Source: Hydractinia symbiolongicarpus
Lineage: Eukaryota > Cnidaria > Hydrozoa > Anthoathecata > Hydractiniidae
Reading direction: 5' to 3'
DNA: 64,000 bases
NCBI RefSeq assembly: GCF_029227915.1
Contig: NC_079881.1
Coordinates: 12,499,501-12,563,500 of the forward strand
The position numbers and the translations under genes were made by a program. A model generated the notes under the pieces. It did not search any database and was not told the DNA's origin. It was given only the letters and a program-made list of their open reading frames with translations. Positions 35,080 to 46,375 of this stretch are shown here, in pieces; the stretch's first letter is position 1, and every line of letters begins with the position of its first letter.

Positions 35080-35815
35080 TTCTTGCTGATTTAAGGTGGG
35101 CTAATGTTGAATCTCTTCGTGAAATGCAAAAAGAACTTTTAGAAAGTGTTCATTGTCAGACATTTTTGTTTTCTGGAGATATTTATCCCTTGGTCGGTAT
35201 AAGTCTGCATCCAAATCCAGGTGCAGACATATAGTTAGCTACATTCCAACTGAGGCAAGGTGTGAAGATAAAGGAATTATTGCTTTAAGGTGAGAAGTAT
35301 GTTTTTCACTCTCCAACACACCTTGCATTATTATAAAGGTTTTCAGTATATTAGCTACGAAAAGCTAGTTAAGGAGAATATTTCACAACAGACTATTAAA
35401 AATGAATACAAAAAGGTTTAATTAGCTAGCTAGCTAGCCAGCTAGCTGGCTAATTGTTTTTGTAATATGAGCTCATTGAACAAATTTTTTGTCATTGTGG
35501 AGGAGTTCTTTCTCGATTAATGTTTGTGTCGTTATTAGAACCAAGAACTTGACATCTGGATAAGTAAGGTCGTTGATAAAATTAAACAACTCTTCGAATG
35601 GCTATTAAGAAACAAAGTTTGTTGAGTGGAAGGTCATGGTAAAATATATTATTTTTAGATCTAATTCATTAGGAGACTGTCTATACAGCTTAGCATCGTT
35701 GGTATTGGTAGGTGATAATTCTCTTGTTGATGTTTTGAGAATCTTGACATCCATAGAACTTTTCTTGCATCCTTCCTTTTATTCCAAGCATCCTTGTTTT
35801 TTAATATGCTTTTAA
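35080..35815 (+). pseudogene. OTU/vertnin-like exon pair in hAT element B
   Basis: Exon 1 ends near 35289 with GGAATTATTGCTTTAAG, then GTGAGA, the same donor context as element C. Exon 2 begins at 35659 after TTTTTAG, in the same phase. It encodes SNSLGDCLYSLASLVLVGDN then LVDVLRILTSIELFLHP, closely matching C's OTU start, including the Cys nucleophile position (GDC). It stops at about 35815, well before the His region. Exon 1 is open only in pieces. It is a remnant, not a working gene. Confidence 0.75.
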
Positions 35816-37499
35816 AAAACAAAAAGAAAATATTTTTATATCTGAAAAAAGTTTATTCAGATTTTCCCTGTCCACTATTGTTTGTGGTTCTTTCTCCTAG
35901 GAAGGCATTGAAAGCAGAAACAATCAACAACTACCCCTAAGACATGGTCGCCTTTTCTATCAATACTTGCCTTAATAACAGTAATAAAAAGAAAAATTAA
36001 TACGTTTTACCCACAGATCAGCTTGTTACGGTTTCGAACTCTCTTTTTATACGCAGTGTATATTGCCACGCCCATCTATTTTTCTTCCTTGAGTCGGCTA
36101 TCATTTGTAACCTTGAACATAATTGAGTAGTAAAAATTAATACCCAAGATGATTACGTATGAACAAATATTTGATCTTTATCGCATAACAAAAAAGTAAT
36201 TTATGAAAAAAATTTTTTGGGGGGATAATAATCTATCCTAAATACATTTTTTTAAAATATTTTTGCACCATTTTAAAGCGCAGATCTTATTCTATCTAAT
36301 CACTGAAAAATATTTTTTTTTTTTAAAAAAAACCCATTTATTTCGTATACTCACGCCTTAAAAAAATTATTTTGTTATAAAAGTATTGTTAAGTCTGGTG
36401 TAGACATCGTTCCTGTGCATCTGAACAAATACATGGGTTGAGGTGTGTATGTATCATATAACATTTATGTACATTTCATCTTCATTATCCTGATCTTTCT
36501 TTATTCTTATTGTTTTATTTTGCTGTCCATGGCTGGTGTGATCATTTGATCCACCTAGTCATGCTGATGAAGCCTGATATTGGCAGAAACAGCAAGAATT
36601 TATAAATATTGAAATATATTCACAATTGTCTCACTTAATTGTAGTTAATCCCTGTTAATCTCTGCTGTTCTACAGTTTTTAGTGACATTAGTGCTTTTAT
36701 TTATCTAAAATAAAACGTGTAAGACGGAGAGTTGTTTCTTATAAAAAATGTTCTTAGGAGATTTTCTTATAACTTAGCGTTACTTTTCCTCAATTTTAAT
36801 GATAATAAGCCAGTCGTTTCGGCAGAAAGTTTTACGGCATATTACTGATTTATTACAGTCCTATACGGCACGGGAAAAGAAAAGTATGAATGTAAAAAAT
36901 GAATTCAAGTTTGTAAACACTGATCTTATGAAACCTAAATGAAACGTAAAAATCAATAAAAATATTTTTTTATTTATTTCGTTTTCTAAAACGAATTTTA
37001 GCCTGTTGAAACTCCTTGTAAGCAAATTCAAATCTAGCTTCATAAAGTTTCAGATCACAAAAAAATAACAAACGACCGTTGTAGCTTGGTGAAACTGGCG
37101 AAACCAACTGAACGTAAATTAATAATTCAAAATGATTTATTTGTAACAATAAAAGGTTTTTGTACTTTTTGTACCGTTTAACAGGGTAGTTCTGTTATGA
37201 ACACTTAAAAACTATTAATTCACCTACCGCTACACTAGACTGGTACCCTCCCGTGTTTCACTAGTCTTGATTGTAAAAACGGTGACAAAAAAAGAAGCCC
37301 ATTTTAAAGTTCTACCGGCTAAAGCCGTAGAACAACAAGATGAATCAAAAGACAATTTTCGGCGATTTTTGTACCCACAAAGCTTAAATAAGCAAAAGCC
37401 CCCAGCTGCTAAACTCAAGCCCGGTCCAAATATTGCTGCGCAGCAGCAATATTTTGACTAAGTCTTGAAAAAGTCTGGATCCGCCCCCCCCCTGATTAC

Positions 37500-37929
37500 T
37501 TAATTAATTAATTTAGTTACAGCGAATATTGAAGTAATTGTTTTAACTAGCTAGCTAGCCAAGAATAAAATGGGCTTTAACGAGTTTTATATTGACTGAG
37601 TAACCAAAAAGCCGAAGTAACGAGTCTGAAAATGAGAGGAGACGTATTTGTTATAATTTCGTTGTCCTGTATTTAGTATTTTTGATAAAACTGGATATCA
37701 GATCATCGTTTTTTTTATGGACAATGTAGCTAGTTAACTAGCCATGTTCAAGAAGCATTCAGACAGAATGTCGCTGAATTTGGTTATTTTAACAGTTAAA
37801 CTTGACATTGTTGTTGTTTCCACCCTATGAAATTGTTTTATCGATAAATTTATTGTAGGAGTAATATATATAATCATTTCCAATGCTTCTTAAGACTTGT
37901 TTTCGTGCTTGTTTACAATTTAAGCTACC
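37500..37929. other. Intergenic DNA after element B
   Basis: AT-rich. It contains a GCTAGCTAGC tract at about 37545 and no recognisable gene. Confidence 0.45.
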
Positions 37930-38280
37930 ATTATTCTTGATGACGGGCAATACCGCTCCATATCAGCAACATTTATCAATTTGCCGATGAAGGAAGAGAT
38001 AGCAAATGCATTACAAAAAGATTTTGATATAGTATTAGAATGGTCGACACGAAACAACTTGGTATTTAATGTAAAAAAACGATCATATTTTCAACTAATT
38101 AATTAAGTCTAGCGCACAACATGTCGCAGGATGTTATATACAGTGTCCATAGCTACAGCAAAGATTGCGAGAATGGCTGATATTAAAGTTTTATGGATAA
38201 CTCTCGATAACCAACTACTTGCTCCGCTCACATTAAAAACATAGTAAAGCCATCGTACGCAACGATTTTTTCACTTTGAA
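37930..38280 (+). pseudogene. LINE reverse transcriptase fragment
   Basis: A plus-strand frame at 37938-38107 reads DDGQYRSISATF followed by LEWSTRNNLVFNVKK. This is the layout of a non-LTR RT after its catalytic DD, with the conserved Trp-Ser...Asn-Leu-x-Phe-Asn-x-Lys-Lys segment. Frames beyond it (ITLDNQLLAPLTLKT near 38205) fit the thumb that follows. Short, broken and with no endonuclease, so the clade cannot be given. Confidence 0.6.
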
Positions 38281-38504
38281 GCGACACATGAGGAAGTGCT
38301 TGACTAAAGTTCAAAACGTTTCAGCTAGTTTTGTTTCTCGTTACAACAGATTCTAAAATGATTGCCAAAACAAGAGCGCTTACAGCTGCCCTTTTTAAAA
38401 ATATGTCACAAAGGTATTTACGATGTGAAAGCGCCTAAATTTGTTGCCCTTGAGCCGTTAGGACACAAGCGAAAAAAGATAGTGGTGGACGTGATGGTGA
38501 TTGT

Positions 38505-38615
38505 TATGCTAGCGGTGGTGATGCTGGTGATGGTGACAATGGTGGTGGTGGTGATGGTGACAATGGTGGTGGTGGTGATGGTGACAATGGTGGTTGTGGT
38601 TATGGTTATGGTTTT
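38505..38615 (+). repeat. GGTGATGGTGACAATGGT minisatellite
   Basis: A degenerate 21-base tandem repeat (about five units) of GGTGATGGTGACAATGG plus GGTGG. One frame reads as Gly-Asp-Asn repeats and another as Val-Met repeats; neither belongs to a recognisable gene. Confidence 0.75.
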
Positions 38616-38639
38616 GAAATTTCGGCTTGAATAAGGTTA

Positions 38640-39397
38640 ATTACCCGAACGCTTGTTTTTAAAATTTATATTTCAAATTATATTTTCTGTTTTATTTACT
38701 GTAGCGTCTATATTTCCTCTGTCTTTTTTATTTTTGCTCGTGTTTTAAAATAAAACGTGTAATCACTTAATTTATTTCAGAGTTTACTGTGTTTGACAAT
38801 ACAATGTCATATATACCATGGAGGTATACTAAACTATTTACAATATTGCGTCAAAATTTAACTATATTAATTTAGAATTCAATACGTACAATACAGACAA
38901 AAACACGACATTTTTATACATATTTTAGAGTAAAGAAATAAATGAATTTTTATATGTCGAATTTAAAATATGTTACAAATACAAGGTTTATCTTTTTCCA
39001 GGAATTGACTGCGAAGTATTTATTGCAAATTACAGTAAAACAGATATTTTGCAATTTTTTTATATAATTTTTATTACGGTTTGATAGGTTCCCTTTTTAA
39101 TAAAGTTCAAGCAAGTTCCTTTTTTCTTTTAAACACAAGAGTTTGAATGGCTGAGCACAAAATTATTTTTTCTATAAAAAACGCAGACTATGCGCGAAAA
39201 ACTACGCAAGTTCTGCAGTTCCATCGCGCTCAGAATTGAATACAAGCATATTAACTTTTTGGTTGACCTAATGCTTTGATTGTTTTTCTCTTGTCTTTGA
39301 TATTCAATTATAAACTTTCGGGTATGCAGCCATTTGGAATGATCTTTGTTAATCATCGTCAAACTATCTGCTTATACACACAACTCAATTATGCCTT
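38640..39397. other. 3' flank of the bHLH gene
   Basis: Presumed 3' UTR and downstream DNA of the minus-strand gene that ends at 39398. Minus-strand AATAAA-type hexamers are possible (for example at 39010-39025), but none is decisive. Confidence 0.4.
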
Positions 39398-42300
39398 TTA
39401 TCCAACTTTCATCGAGTGATCTGCATGTGGTACGACTTGTGACGTCACTTCGCTCATACCCATATTTCCCCACATACCTCCATTTATGCTAGAGTAACCG
39501 CCAGAACTAGCGTACCCATTGGACCCGGGACGACTACTGTAGCTTGACAATTGTGAGTTGCTTGAATCGTTATATCCGGTCATACCAGCAGTTTGATATG
39601 GCCAAGAATTGTTTATTGTGCTACCATTTTGATAAGTTGTTGGCGTACTTCCAGGACTCAACGAGCATGCGCTATAAGGTGAGTTATTTGTTATAGGCGA
39701 TGTATCACCATTCATTAACTGAGTGCTATCACTGGTTTGGTACATCGGACCCGTATTAACGTTATAACTACTCAAGTTATTATAATTATAATCTGTTGGC
39801 GTCATATTAGCACCCACTCCTGTTCCAGTAGACTGGGAACTATATTGTTGGTTATATTGTTTCATTCGTGGTGATTTCGGGATGGATGAGGGTGTCGTAC
39901 TCATTTTAGGATACTGTGCCATTTTGGAACCACTCATGCCAGGGGAGTACATTTGCTTTTGAAATAATGACCTTTAAAACAATAACATAAAACAGGCTTA
40001 GTAACGCAACAACAACATTGTCACAACGTAGAAAAAGTGAAGTTTACAAATTAAAAATTTAAGAAACATGGCCGTGAAATTTTAAGTGGATTATAAGATT
40101 GTTCTGATAGTCTGGGGGATAACTTTTTAGGCCTCTCAATTTGACGATGTCACTTATAATATATTTTTGTATTTTCTTTAAATGTATTTACTTATTCTAT
40201 TGTCGTCTTTCCTGTCTGAACTTTCGTTTCCCACTAAATAATAAACTATCGGTGAACTGAAAGAGATTAAGTAAACAGATCGCTCCTTTTTTCGATGCCG
40301 GTTGTTTTAATTATTTACATAATGTAAACAAACACATTATGTTTTCTAAACTGACCCCCGAGATAACAATGGCGCTGTGATCTTCGCGCTTTTGTTCTGT
40401 GACGAAACAGGTGTGTTTTATGCTACGCAGGTGCACTTCATCACAATTTCCTACCATTTATATTAGCGAAAATTTCGTGTATACTCTACATGACTTTATA
40501 ATTTCCGCAGGTTTGCATCTTGCTCACCAATAGTTGTTTCATTTAAGAGTTGTTGCAGGTAAACCACTTGGCAGAAATCCCCCCTCCCCCTTCTTTTAAA
40601 CTATTATTTATTTTTTATTTTACTCCACTTATGACGCATCGATTTAATTCAGCCAAGCTTCAGCTTTTATCAATGTTTTCCATTTTTTAAAAATTTGCAT
40701 TCTGCAATATTTTTATTTATTTGGAAATTGTATTGTTCTCACGCGCATGTTCTTTCTTAATCAAGTGTTTTCCATTTTAGATCTTAAAAATTTGATATAT
40801 AAATATTCTAATAAATAATTGAAAATTGTGAAATTACTTTTTTATTCAGTTTCTTTGTTTTTGTATCTTATTTTATCACTGTCTGCTTTAAAAATTGGAT
40901 TATATATGTTAACAAGTCTCGTTTCTATGCACACTAGCCTGTAAACTGCAATGGCACTAGCCATATTTTAAAAGTCATATCATTTTTTAACAATTATATA
41001 AGAAGCACTTTTACTCATTTTTTACGATTCTTGTAAAAAAAGTGTGTAATAAGCCTCTTCTAAATCACGAATATCCTTAACATTGATAATTCACAGTAAA
41101 AATAGAAAGGGATTTTTAACTTGTTTCACAGCATACTAATAAGATGGTCACGTGATCATTAAATTTAAGATGGTGTTAAGTTATTTTTCACACGTATCCT
41201 GTGAGTTTTCGTGTGTAATGAAGGTTGCTTTATGTGATGCTATGCAAGATTCTCATGAATTTTTAACCCTCTTTTTGCCAGGTAATCAAATATTAATGCT
41301 GCACTAAAAAGACAGGGGGGGGCTCAAAATGCTTCCAGATAATCATAACGCGAGTTAAATTGTGCATAATTTATACCTTTATTTGTCGCAATTTAAAATT
41401 AGTTTTTCTATATTCATTTTTCTTATGACTTATATGGTTCTACATGTTTGTATGTAGAACGGTTGCTTTGTGTTATTATCTGGAATTTATAAAAATGTAA
41501 ATTCATAATAGCCACTACGCCCACTTCCTTCCCAAATAGTGTGCTTGTCATATTTTTATAAGACGTAAGAATTTTTGCTTCGACTTGCTCTCATCATACT
41601 CCCGAAAAAATTCTGAATGAACTCTGTCTTCATATTACTACAAATATGCTTTTTTATATATGAAGGAATAGTCAATAAATACCAGACCTGAGAAAGGTAA
41701 TCAAGATTCCATTATAAAACTGTTCCTTTAAAAGAACCCACCCCTCTCAACCCATAAACAGGCGTACATCACGACTTTCAATTTTCGTTTACTTTTGTTA
41801 AATAAAAAGAAAGATATTGAAACATGGTCATCTGCAAGGTTTGATTTCTAACACATAAAAGCCTAAGCACTTATTTCGTTCCCAGGTCAATTATATTACG
41901 AAAACGCTAGAAAATTTGTTTTCTTTTTCTTTTTTTTTTAATATAAGATACTTATTCAGGAAAGGTACTACTTTTTATTGCGGAGCATTTGTTATTTATG
42001 GAAAAGAGGTAAAAAGTAACCTTTTAACAGAAATTAGTTTGTGTCCTCAGATCCTACTGCCTAAGTAAAATTGTCTTATGGTGTAAAGATTTGTATAGAA
42101 AAACTTCGGAGAAGTGTAAGTATGTCCTAAGTCACTGTTCTTGTATATAAAAAACTGTCTTTAACAACAACAGAAAAAGCTGAGCAACGCAGCTACCGAA
42201 TTTGAGGAAAGCATTTCTATTATTGTCAAATTTTGGAATAATTTTTACTCCATTTTTTTTCTCATAAATAATTGATCTTTTTCATCATGAAGTGCAGATG

Positions 42301-45093
42301 CTTTTGGTGAGCACTCCATCGTAGTGAATCGCATTCTCCCACGCGGTGCAGACAATGACCCACTTTTCTTAAACTGAGTTTGTTATTTATGACTGCGTAA
42401 TCTATTCCAGTGCTTTTTTATTCACTATATACTTGATGCTAAGTAACCCTGCTACCCTTTTTTAAATATGAGTACCAGAGAATAGTGCTATTTGTTGTGG
42501 AGGTAAAACTTTATACTCAGACCAACAAATGAGAATTTTTATATTTGTTATTAAAATTCAGCATACCTCATATACGGCTGGACAGAGTAATCCGGGAAAA
42601 ACCCGTTTGATCCGTTTAACATGCTCAAACGCTTCTCTAAAAAAATAACATAATTTTTACTATCCTGTTATTCCTTAAAAACATCAACAAGTAGTAAGAC
42701 GTACCATGTTCCCGCTTCAAGACATTGGTTATACTTTCTAAGCGTTGAATATAGTTAATTGCTTCGTCAAGTATTCTTGCCTAAATAACCAATGGTTAAA
42801 ACAAATTAACTCAAATATTTACACTCGCATTTCTTAAATAACAAAAAATATGTTCGACTCTACCTTTGAAACTCTTCTTTTATCTTTCACTGAAGGGAGA
42901 ACACACTTTAACCTCTCATAGCCATCTGACAGTCGGCTGTAACGGCGTTTTTGCGTATTTCTATCAACGCCAAGCTCCGTGTCGGCAAGCGACGTCATAT
43001 CATCTTCTCCATCTAAGAAGTTAGGTGGTTAAAAATGTACTGTTGATTTGTGAATCAGTTTCGCGTGCTTCTTTTTCATACATTTTGAATGGCATGGTTT
43101 TGGAAGAGCAAGGAACCATTTGTTATTGGTTATGCTGTGGAACCAAAGTGATCTGTGATGTGTGCGGATCGACATTTAAATTTTCTTGTGATATCAGATA
43201 TTGTTTTTATGATATTGTTTATATATTGATAAATTTTCTTTTTCTCTGATATTTTATTACCAGATCAGTAAAAACACTGTGCAATAATTTGAAGATAAGG
43301 AATAACCTTATTCAATTTTATTTTTTGTTTTAATTATCAGAGAATTACGTTAAAATTTTTCTTCATTATTTTTAAACTATCAAAAACATTTAATTACACT
43401 TTATCAAATAGATTTCATAAAATAAAAGATAAAAACAAAGAAAAAGGAAAGTATGCTTAAATATAAACTTAAAAATTGGTAAATTTATCACGACGAAATT
43501 AACCCAGTCGCAGATAATTAATTATTGACACAAAAGTAAAGCCGAAAATAAGAAATATAAACGTTATAAAGTGAAGACTACACGATACAGATTAAAATAT
43601 ATGCATGTAAAAAAAAGAAAAAAACTTTTGGGCTAAAATTTTTTAAATAGTTTAACATCATCAAGCAAAAACGTTAACCCACGAGTTTCGTGTTATTTAC
43701 AAATTTACCATAATCAAGCCAGCTGCGCTGATGCGAAAAAGCAAGGTTGGATGGGACGAGTTAAACGTATTTCCCACCCTGGCTGCATATGAAGTTCATT
43801 TGTTGTTAGATCATCCTCGTCCCCAGGGTGTGTTGCCTATACCAAAGCCGCTAGCGTTTACTTGACGTAATTGGTAGATATAAAAATTGTTGATAGATAT
43901 AAAAATATTGTTTCTAGGTGAGCATATTTTGAGAATGTTTTTTTACGAAGATAAAAATCATTTAATATTGTTATTGCTGCGAGAGACGATCGTGTTAAAA
44001 ACACGACTTCTGATATTGCTTCGTTTTTTGTGACTTGCTACTGGCCGTAGTTGAATAATTTGGTGTGCTAAACAACACTAATTACCATAGTTGGCAAGTA
44101 ATCAAGTTTACACATCAACTGGTGCACCAACAGATAGCTAAAAGGTTTAAAATAAGTGCTGCTACTTCATGTACAATGGATTTAATTGTTCGTTTCTTTT
44201 TATTTTTTACGAATATCTCCTCCACCTTGGTATGTTATTCCTAATAAAGCCTTATTTTGCGTTGTAATTGATCAAACCTCGCAATCTGCATTTTATTTGT
44301 GGAGATTATTCTTAATCAAACTTTTATGTTCTTTTTTATAATCGCATGTAAAAACAAACAGTTTGACGTTTTAGAGACCGCGATCGGGAAAGACCGTGCT
44401 ATTTACGATAAGATCAAATTAACCTTTCATAGATCTTTATTTATTTATCTATTATTTTATATTTATTATATAACTATTAAAAAGACATCAAAACGAGGTA
44501 ACACTGACGAATAATAACTTACCTTTCTCCTCCTCTGCAGTGTCATCCAGTGAACCATCAGGACTTCTACGTGAAAACTTTCCATTCATTAGATGCGTGT
44601 CGGGAGCCACTAACTCGTTTGGTCTCCAAAACTCGTTAAGTAACTCAAAAATTTCATTTGGAAGAGGACCGGTAGGATCCAACGAGTTTTGCGTCATACC
44701 GTTCGCGCCGGGATACTGAGAAGGTATTCCGTTTGACAGCCCATTTATCGCATGACTGTTTCCGTTGACTGATGGTGCACTGTTATAACTGCCCGTGGTT
44801 ATCATTGAATTAGATCCATTGCTACCAGTTGTCAATCCGGTTGATGTTTCTCCCGGAGAGGGACTATAATCCATATCAGCATGTGATGAAGTTGTTGAAC
44901 ATCCACTTTGATTTGTTTGATTTGTAGGAGCGTTTCCTTCTGGATTTTTTGCGTTTGTAACGTAAGGATCCTCTTTTTTTACCTTTTTTGACAAAGCGTA
45001 ATCATTAGTGTTAGGTTGAGGCGACGTTTGTTTCACTTGCGGTGGTGATGATATCACTTGAGTGTTTCGCATGCTTGCTGTAGCGGCAGACAT
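39398..45093 (-). CDS. bHLH transcription factor, five exons
   Basis: Exons on the minus strand: 44523-45093, 42864-43012, 42705-42780, 42567-42636 and 39398-39971, all with GT/AG borders and matching phases. The total is 1,440 bases, or 479 residues. The ATG at 45093 is preferred over an upstream in-frame ATG. Residues 1-190 are Ser/Thr/Asn-rich and disordered. Exon 2 holds the basic region and helix 1 (RNTQKRRYSRLSDGYERLKC), and exon 3 holds helix 2 (ARILDEAINYIQRLE). The C-terminal 190 residues are Ser/Asn/Gly/Tyr-rich, like an activation domain. It would bind DNA as a dimer in the nucleus. In the basic region the usual Glu after Asn-x-x is Lys (NTQK), so E-box contact may be altered. Subfamily unassigned; an achaete-scute-like relation is one possibility. 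Confidence 0.88.
39972..42566. other. Intron 4 of the bHLH gene
   Basis: A 2.6-kb intron with no gene. Two CAGGTG E-boxes, 20 bases apart, lie at 40408 and 40428. No repeat end was seen. Confidence 0.5.
43013..44522. other. Intron 1 of the bHLH gene
   Basis: A 1.5-kb AT-rich intron with no gene. It contains a partial CCTCGTCCC foldback motif at 43814. Confidence 0.5.
43814..43840 (+). repeat. CCTCGTCCC foldback motif, partial copy
   Basis: Half-motif CCTCGTCCCCAGGG. The opposite arm is degraded. Confidence 0.45.
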
Positions 45094-46375
45094 TTTTTTC
45101 TCTAATTTTCTTTGTATATATATACAGACTATAAATTGTTTCACTAAAATAAACAATTAGATAATTGAATACCAAACTGGCAAGGAGCAGATAGCTATTT
45201 TAACACTTCTCTTCCAATTAAAATCTTTCGTGTTATCTACTGAAACACGCATTAGCATAAAGGCGTAACTTGCTTGATGCATATCTCAACATAGTTAACA
45301 AAACGTATATAAACCCATATAAACAGCAGCTACAATATATATGTATATGTGTAATATCTATATGTATGTATGTATTGTCACAACTATTTGCATCAGATTA
45401 ATGATTGCACCTCGGTCGTGACAAGTAACAAGAGGCAATACAAAATTTCCACTTGAGAAAAAAAAGCAAAAGCGCACTAGTTTATAATACATCAACAATT
45501 TGACAGCTGATTTTTCTTCCTTTGTCTTCATCTTCTTTTTCTTCTGATCTATTCTTCTGCTACAACGTTTTTTACACCTGTCATTTGAAACGAACCAATC
45601 AGAGTGCGTGTTGTTTTGCGATCAACAAATCTATTAAGCCTCTATTAAAATAAAAAGAAAAAGAAAGAAATGATTCAAACAAAAGAATTATATACTTCTC
45701 TTCGTTTGATTATCACGCAAAGAACACAAAAATAAATAAATAAATAAATATACCAAAAGATATAAAAACTGCTGACTTAGCATTATGAGCAAGTATTTTT
45801 ATTTCAAACGACAATGTACCCATCTCAAGTTTTGAGCTATCGGCTGACTTGTGTTGTATTAAACATTTAAATTTTTTCCTTCCATTTTTTTGTCGATTTT
45901 ACTCGTTTGCACATTACCCAGCAGCTATCCTTTAAAAACAGTCAAATACTAAGAATAAAAAAAATTAAAAATAAAAAACTTCGAACTGGTTTTCCACACG
46001 TATTTTCTTTTTAACAACAGAAGCGAGGAATATTTGACAACTTTCTCCCTTTGAGAAAAACAGGCCACCAAAACGTTTTCACTTAAAGTGCAAATTATGT
46101 ATCACACGCATTCAGCAAAACACTCCAAAAATATCGACCTCCTCACTGTTTCACAAATAGCCTTGTGAATGACCTCAGATTTACTAGAAGCTGCTATTTT
46201 TCAGGGGGGTGGATAGGTGTTCAATAAACTAACACTTATTTCTTTTCATTATTATTTTAAACTTCATCTGCTCAATATTCATTAAACTTTATTTGCTATT
46301 AATATTTTTTATGCTTATTTTTCATTTTTACAAAACTGATTTAATTTAACAATTTTTTTTAACCGTAAAATTATT
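45094..46375. promoter_or_regulatory. Upstream region of the bHLH gene
   Basis: DNA 5' of the bHLH start. It holds E-boxes CAGCTG at 45504 and CACCTG at 45575, and an inverted CCAAT-type CCAATCAG at 45595. Promoter function is inferred from position only. Confidence 0.35.

Larger units (their letters stand above)
31006..37494 (+). mobile_element. hAT element B (6,489 bp), 5-bp TSD ATTAC
   Basis: Left end CAGGCGCGGATCCAG at 31006 and right end CTGGATCCGCCCCCCCCCTG ending at 37494 are imperfect inverted repeats. ATTAC flanks both sides (31001-31005 and 37495-37499). It is more diverged from C than A is. It keeps an OTU exon pair at 35080-35815 but no transposase core, and has taken in a foldback element at 31815-32604. 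The 36550-36600 stretch matches the 3' UTR motif (TGATGAAGCCTGATATTGG) found in A and C. It is non-autonomous and old. Confidence 0.88.

Noticed and set aside
38362-38634. 90-residue frame with YDVKAP, similar to a start segment of ribosomal protein S3a
   Set aside because: Only six residues agree, and the rest is a translated minisatellite.
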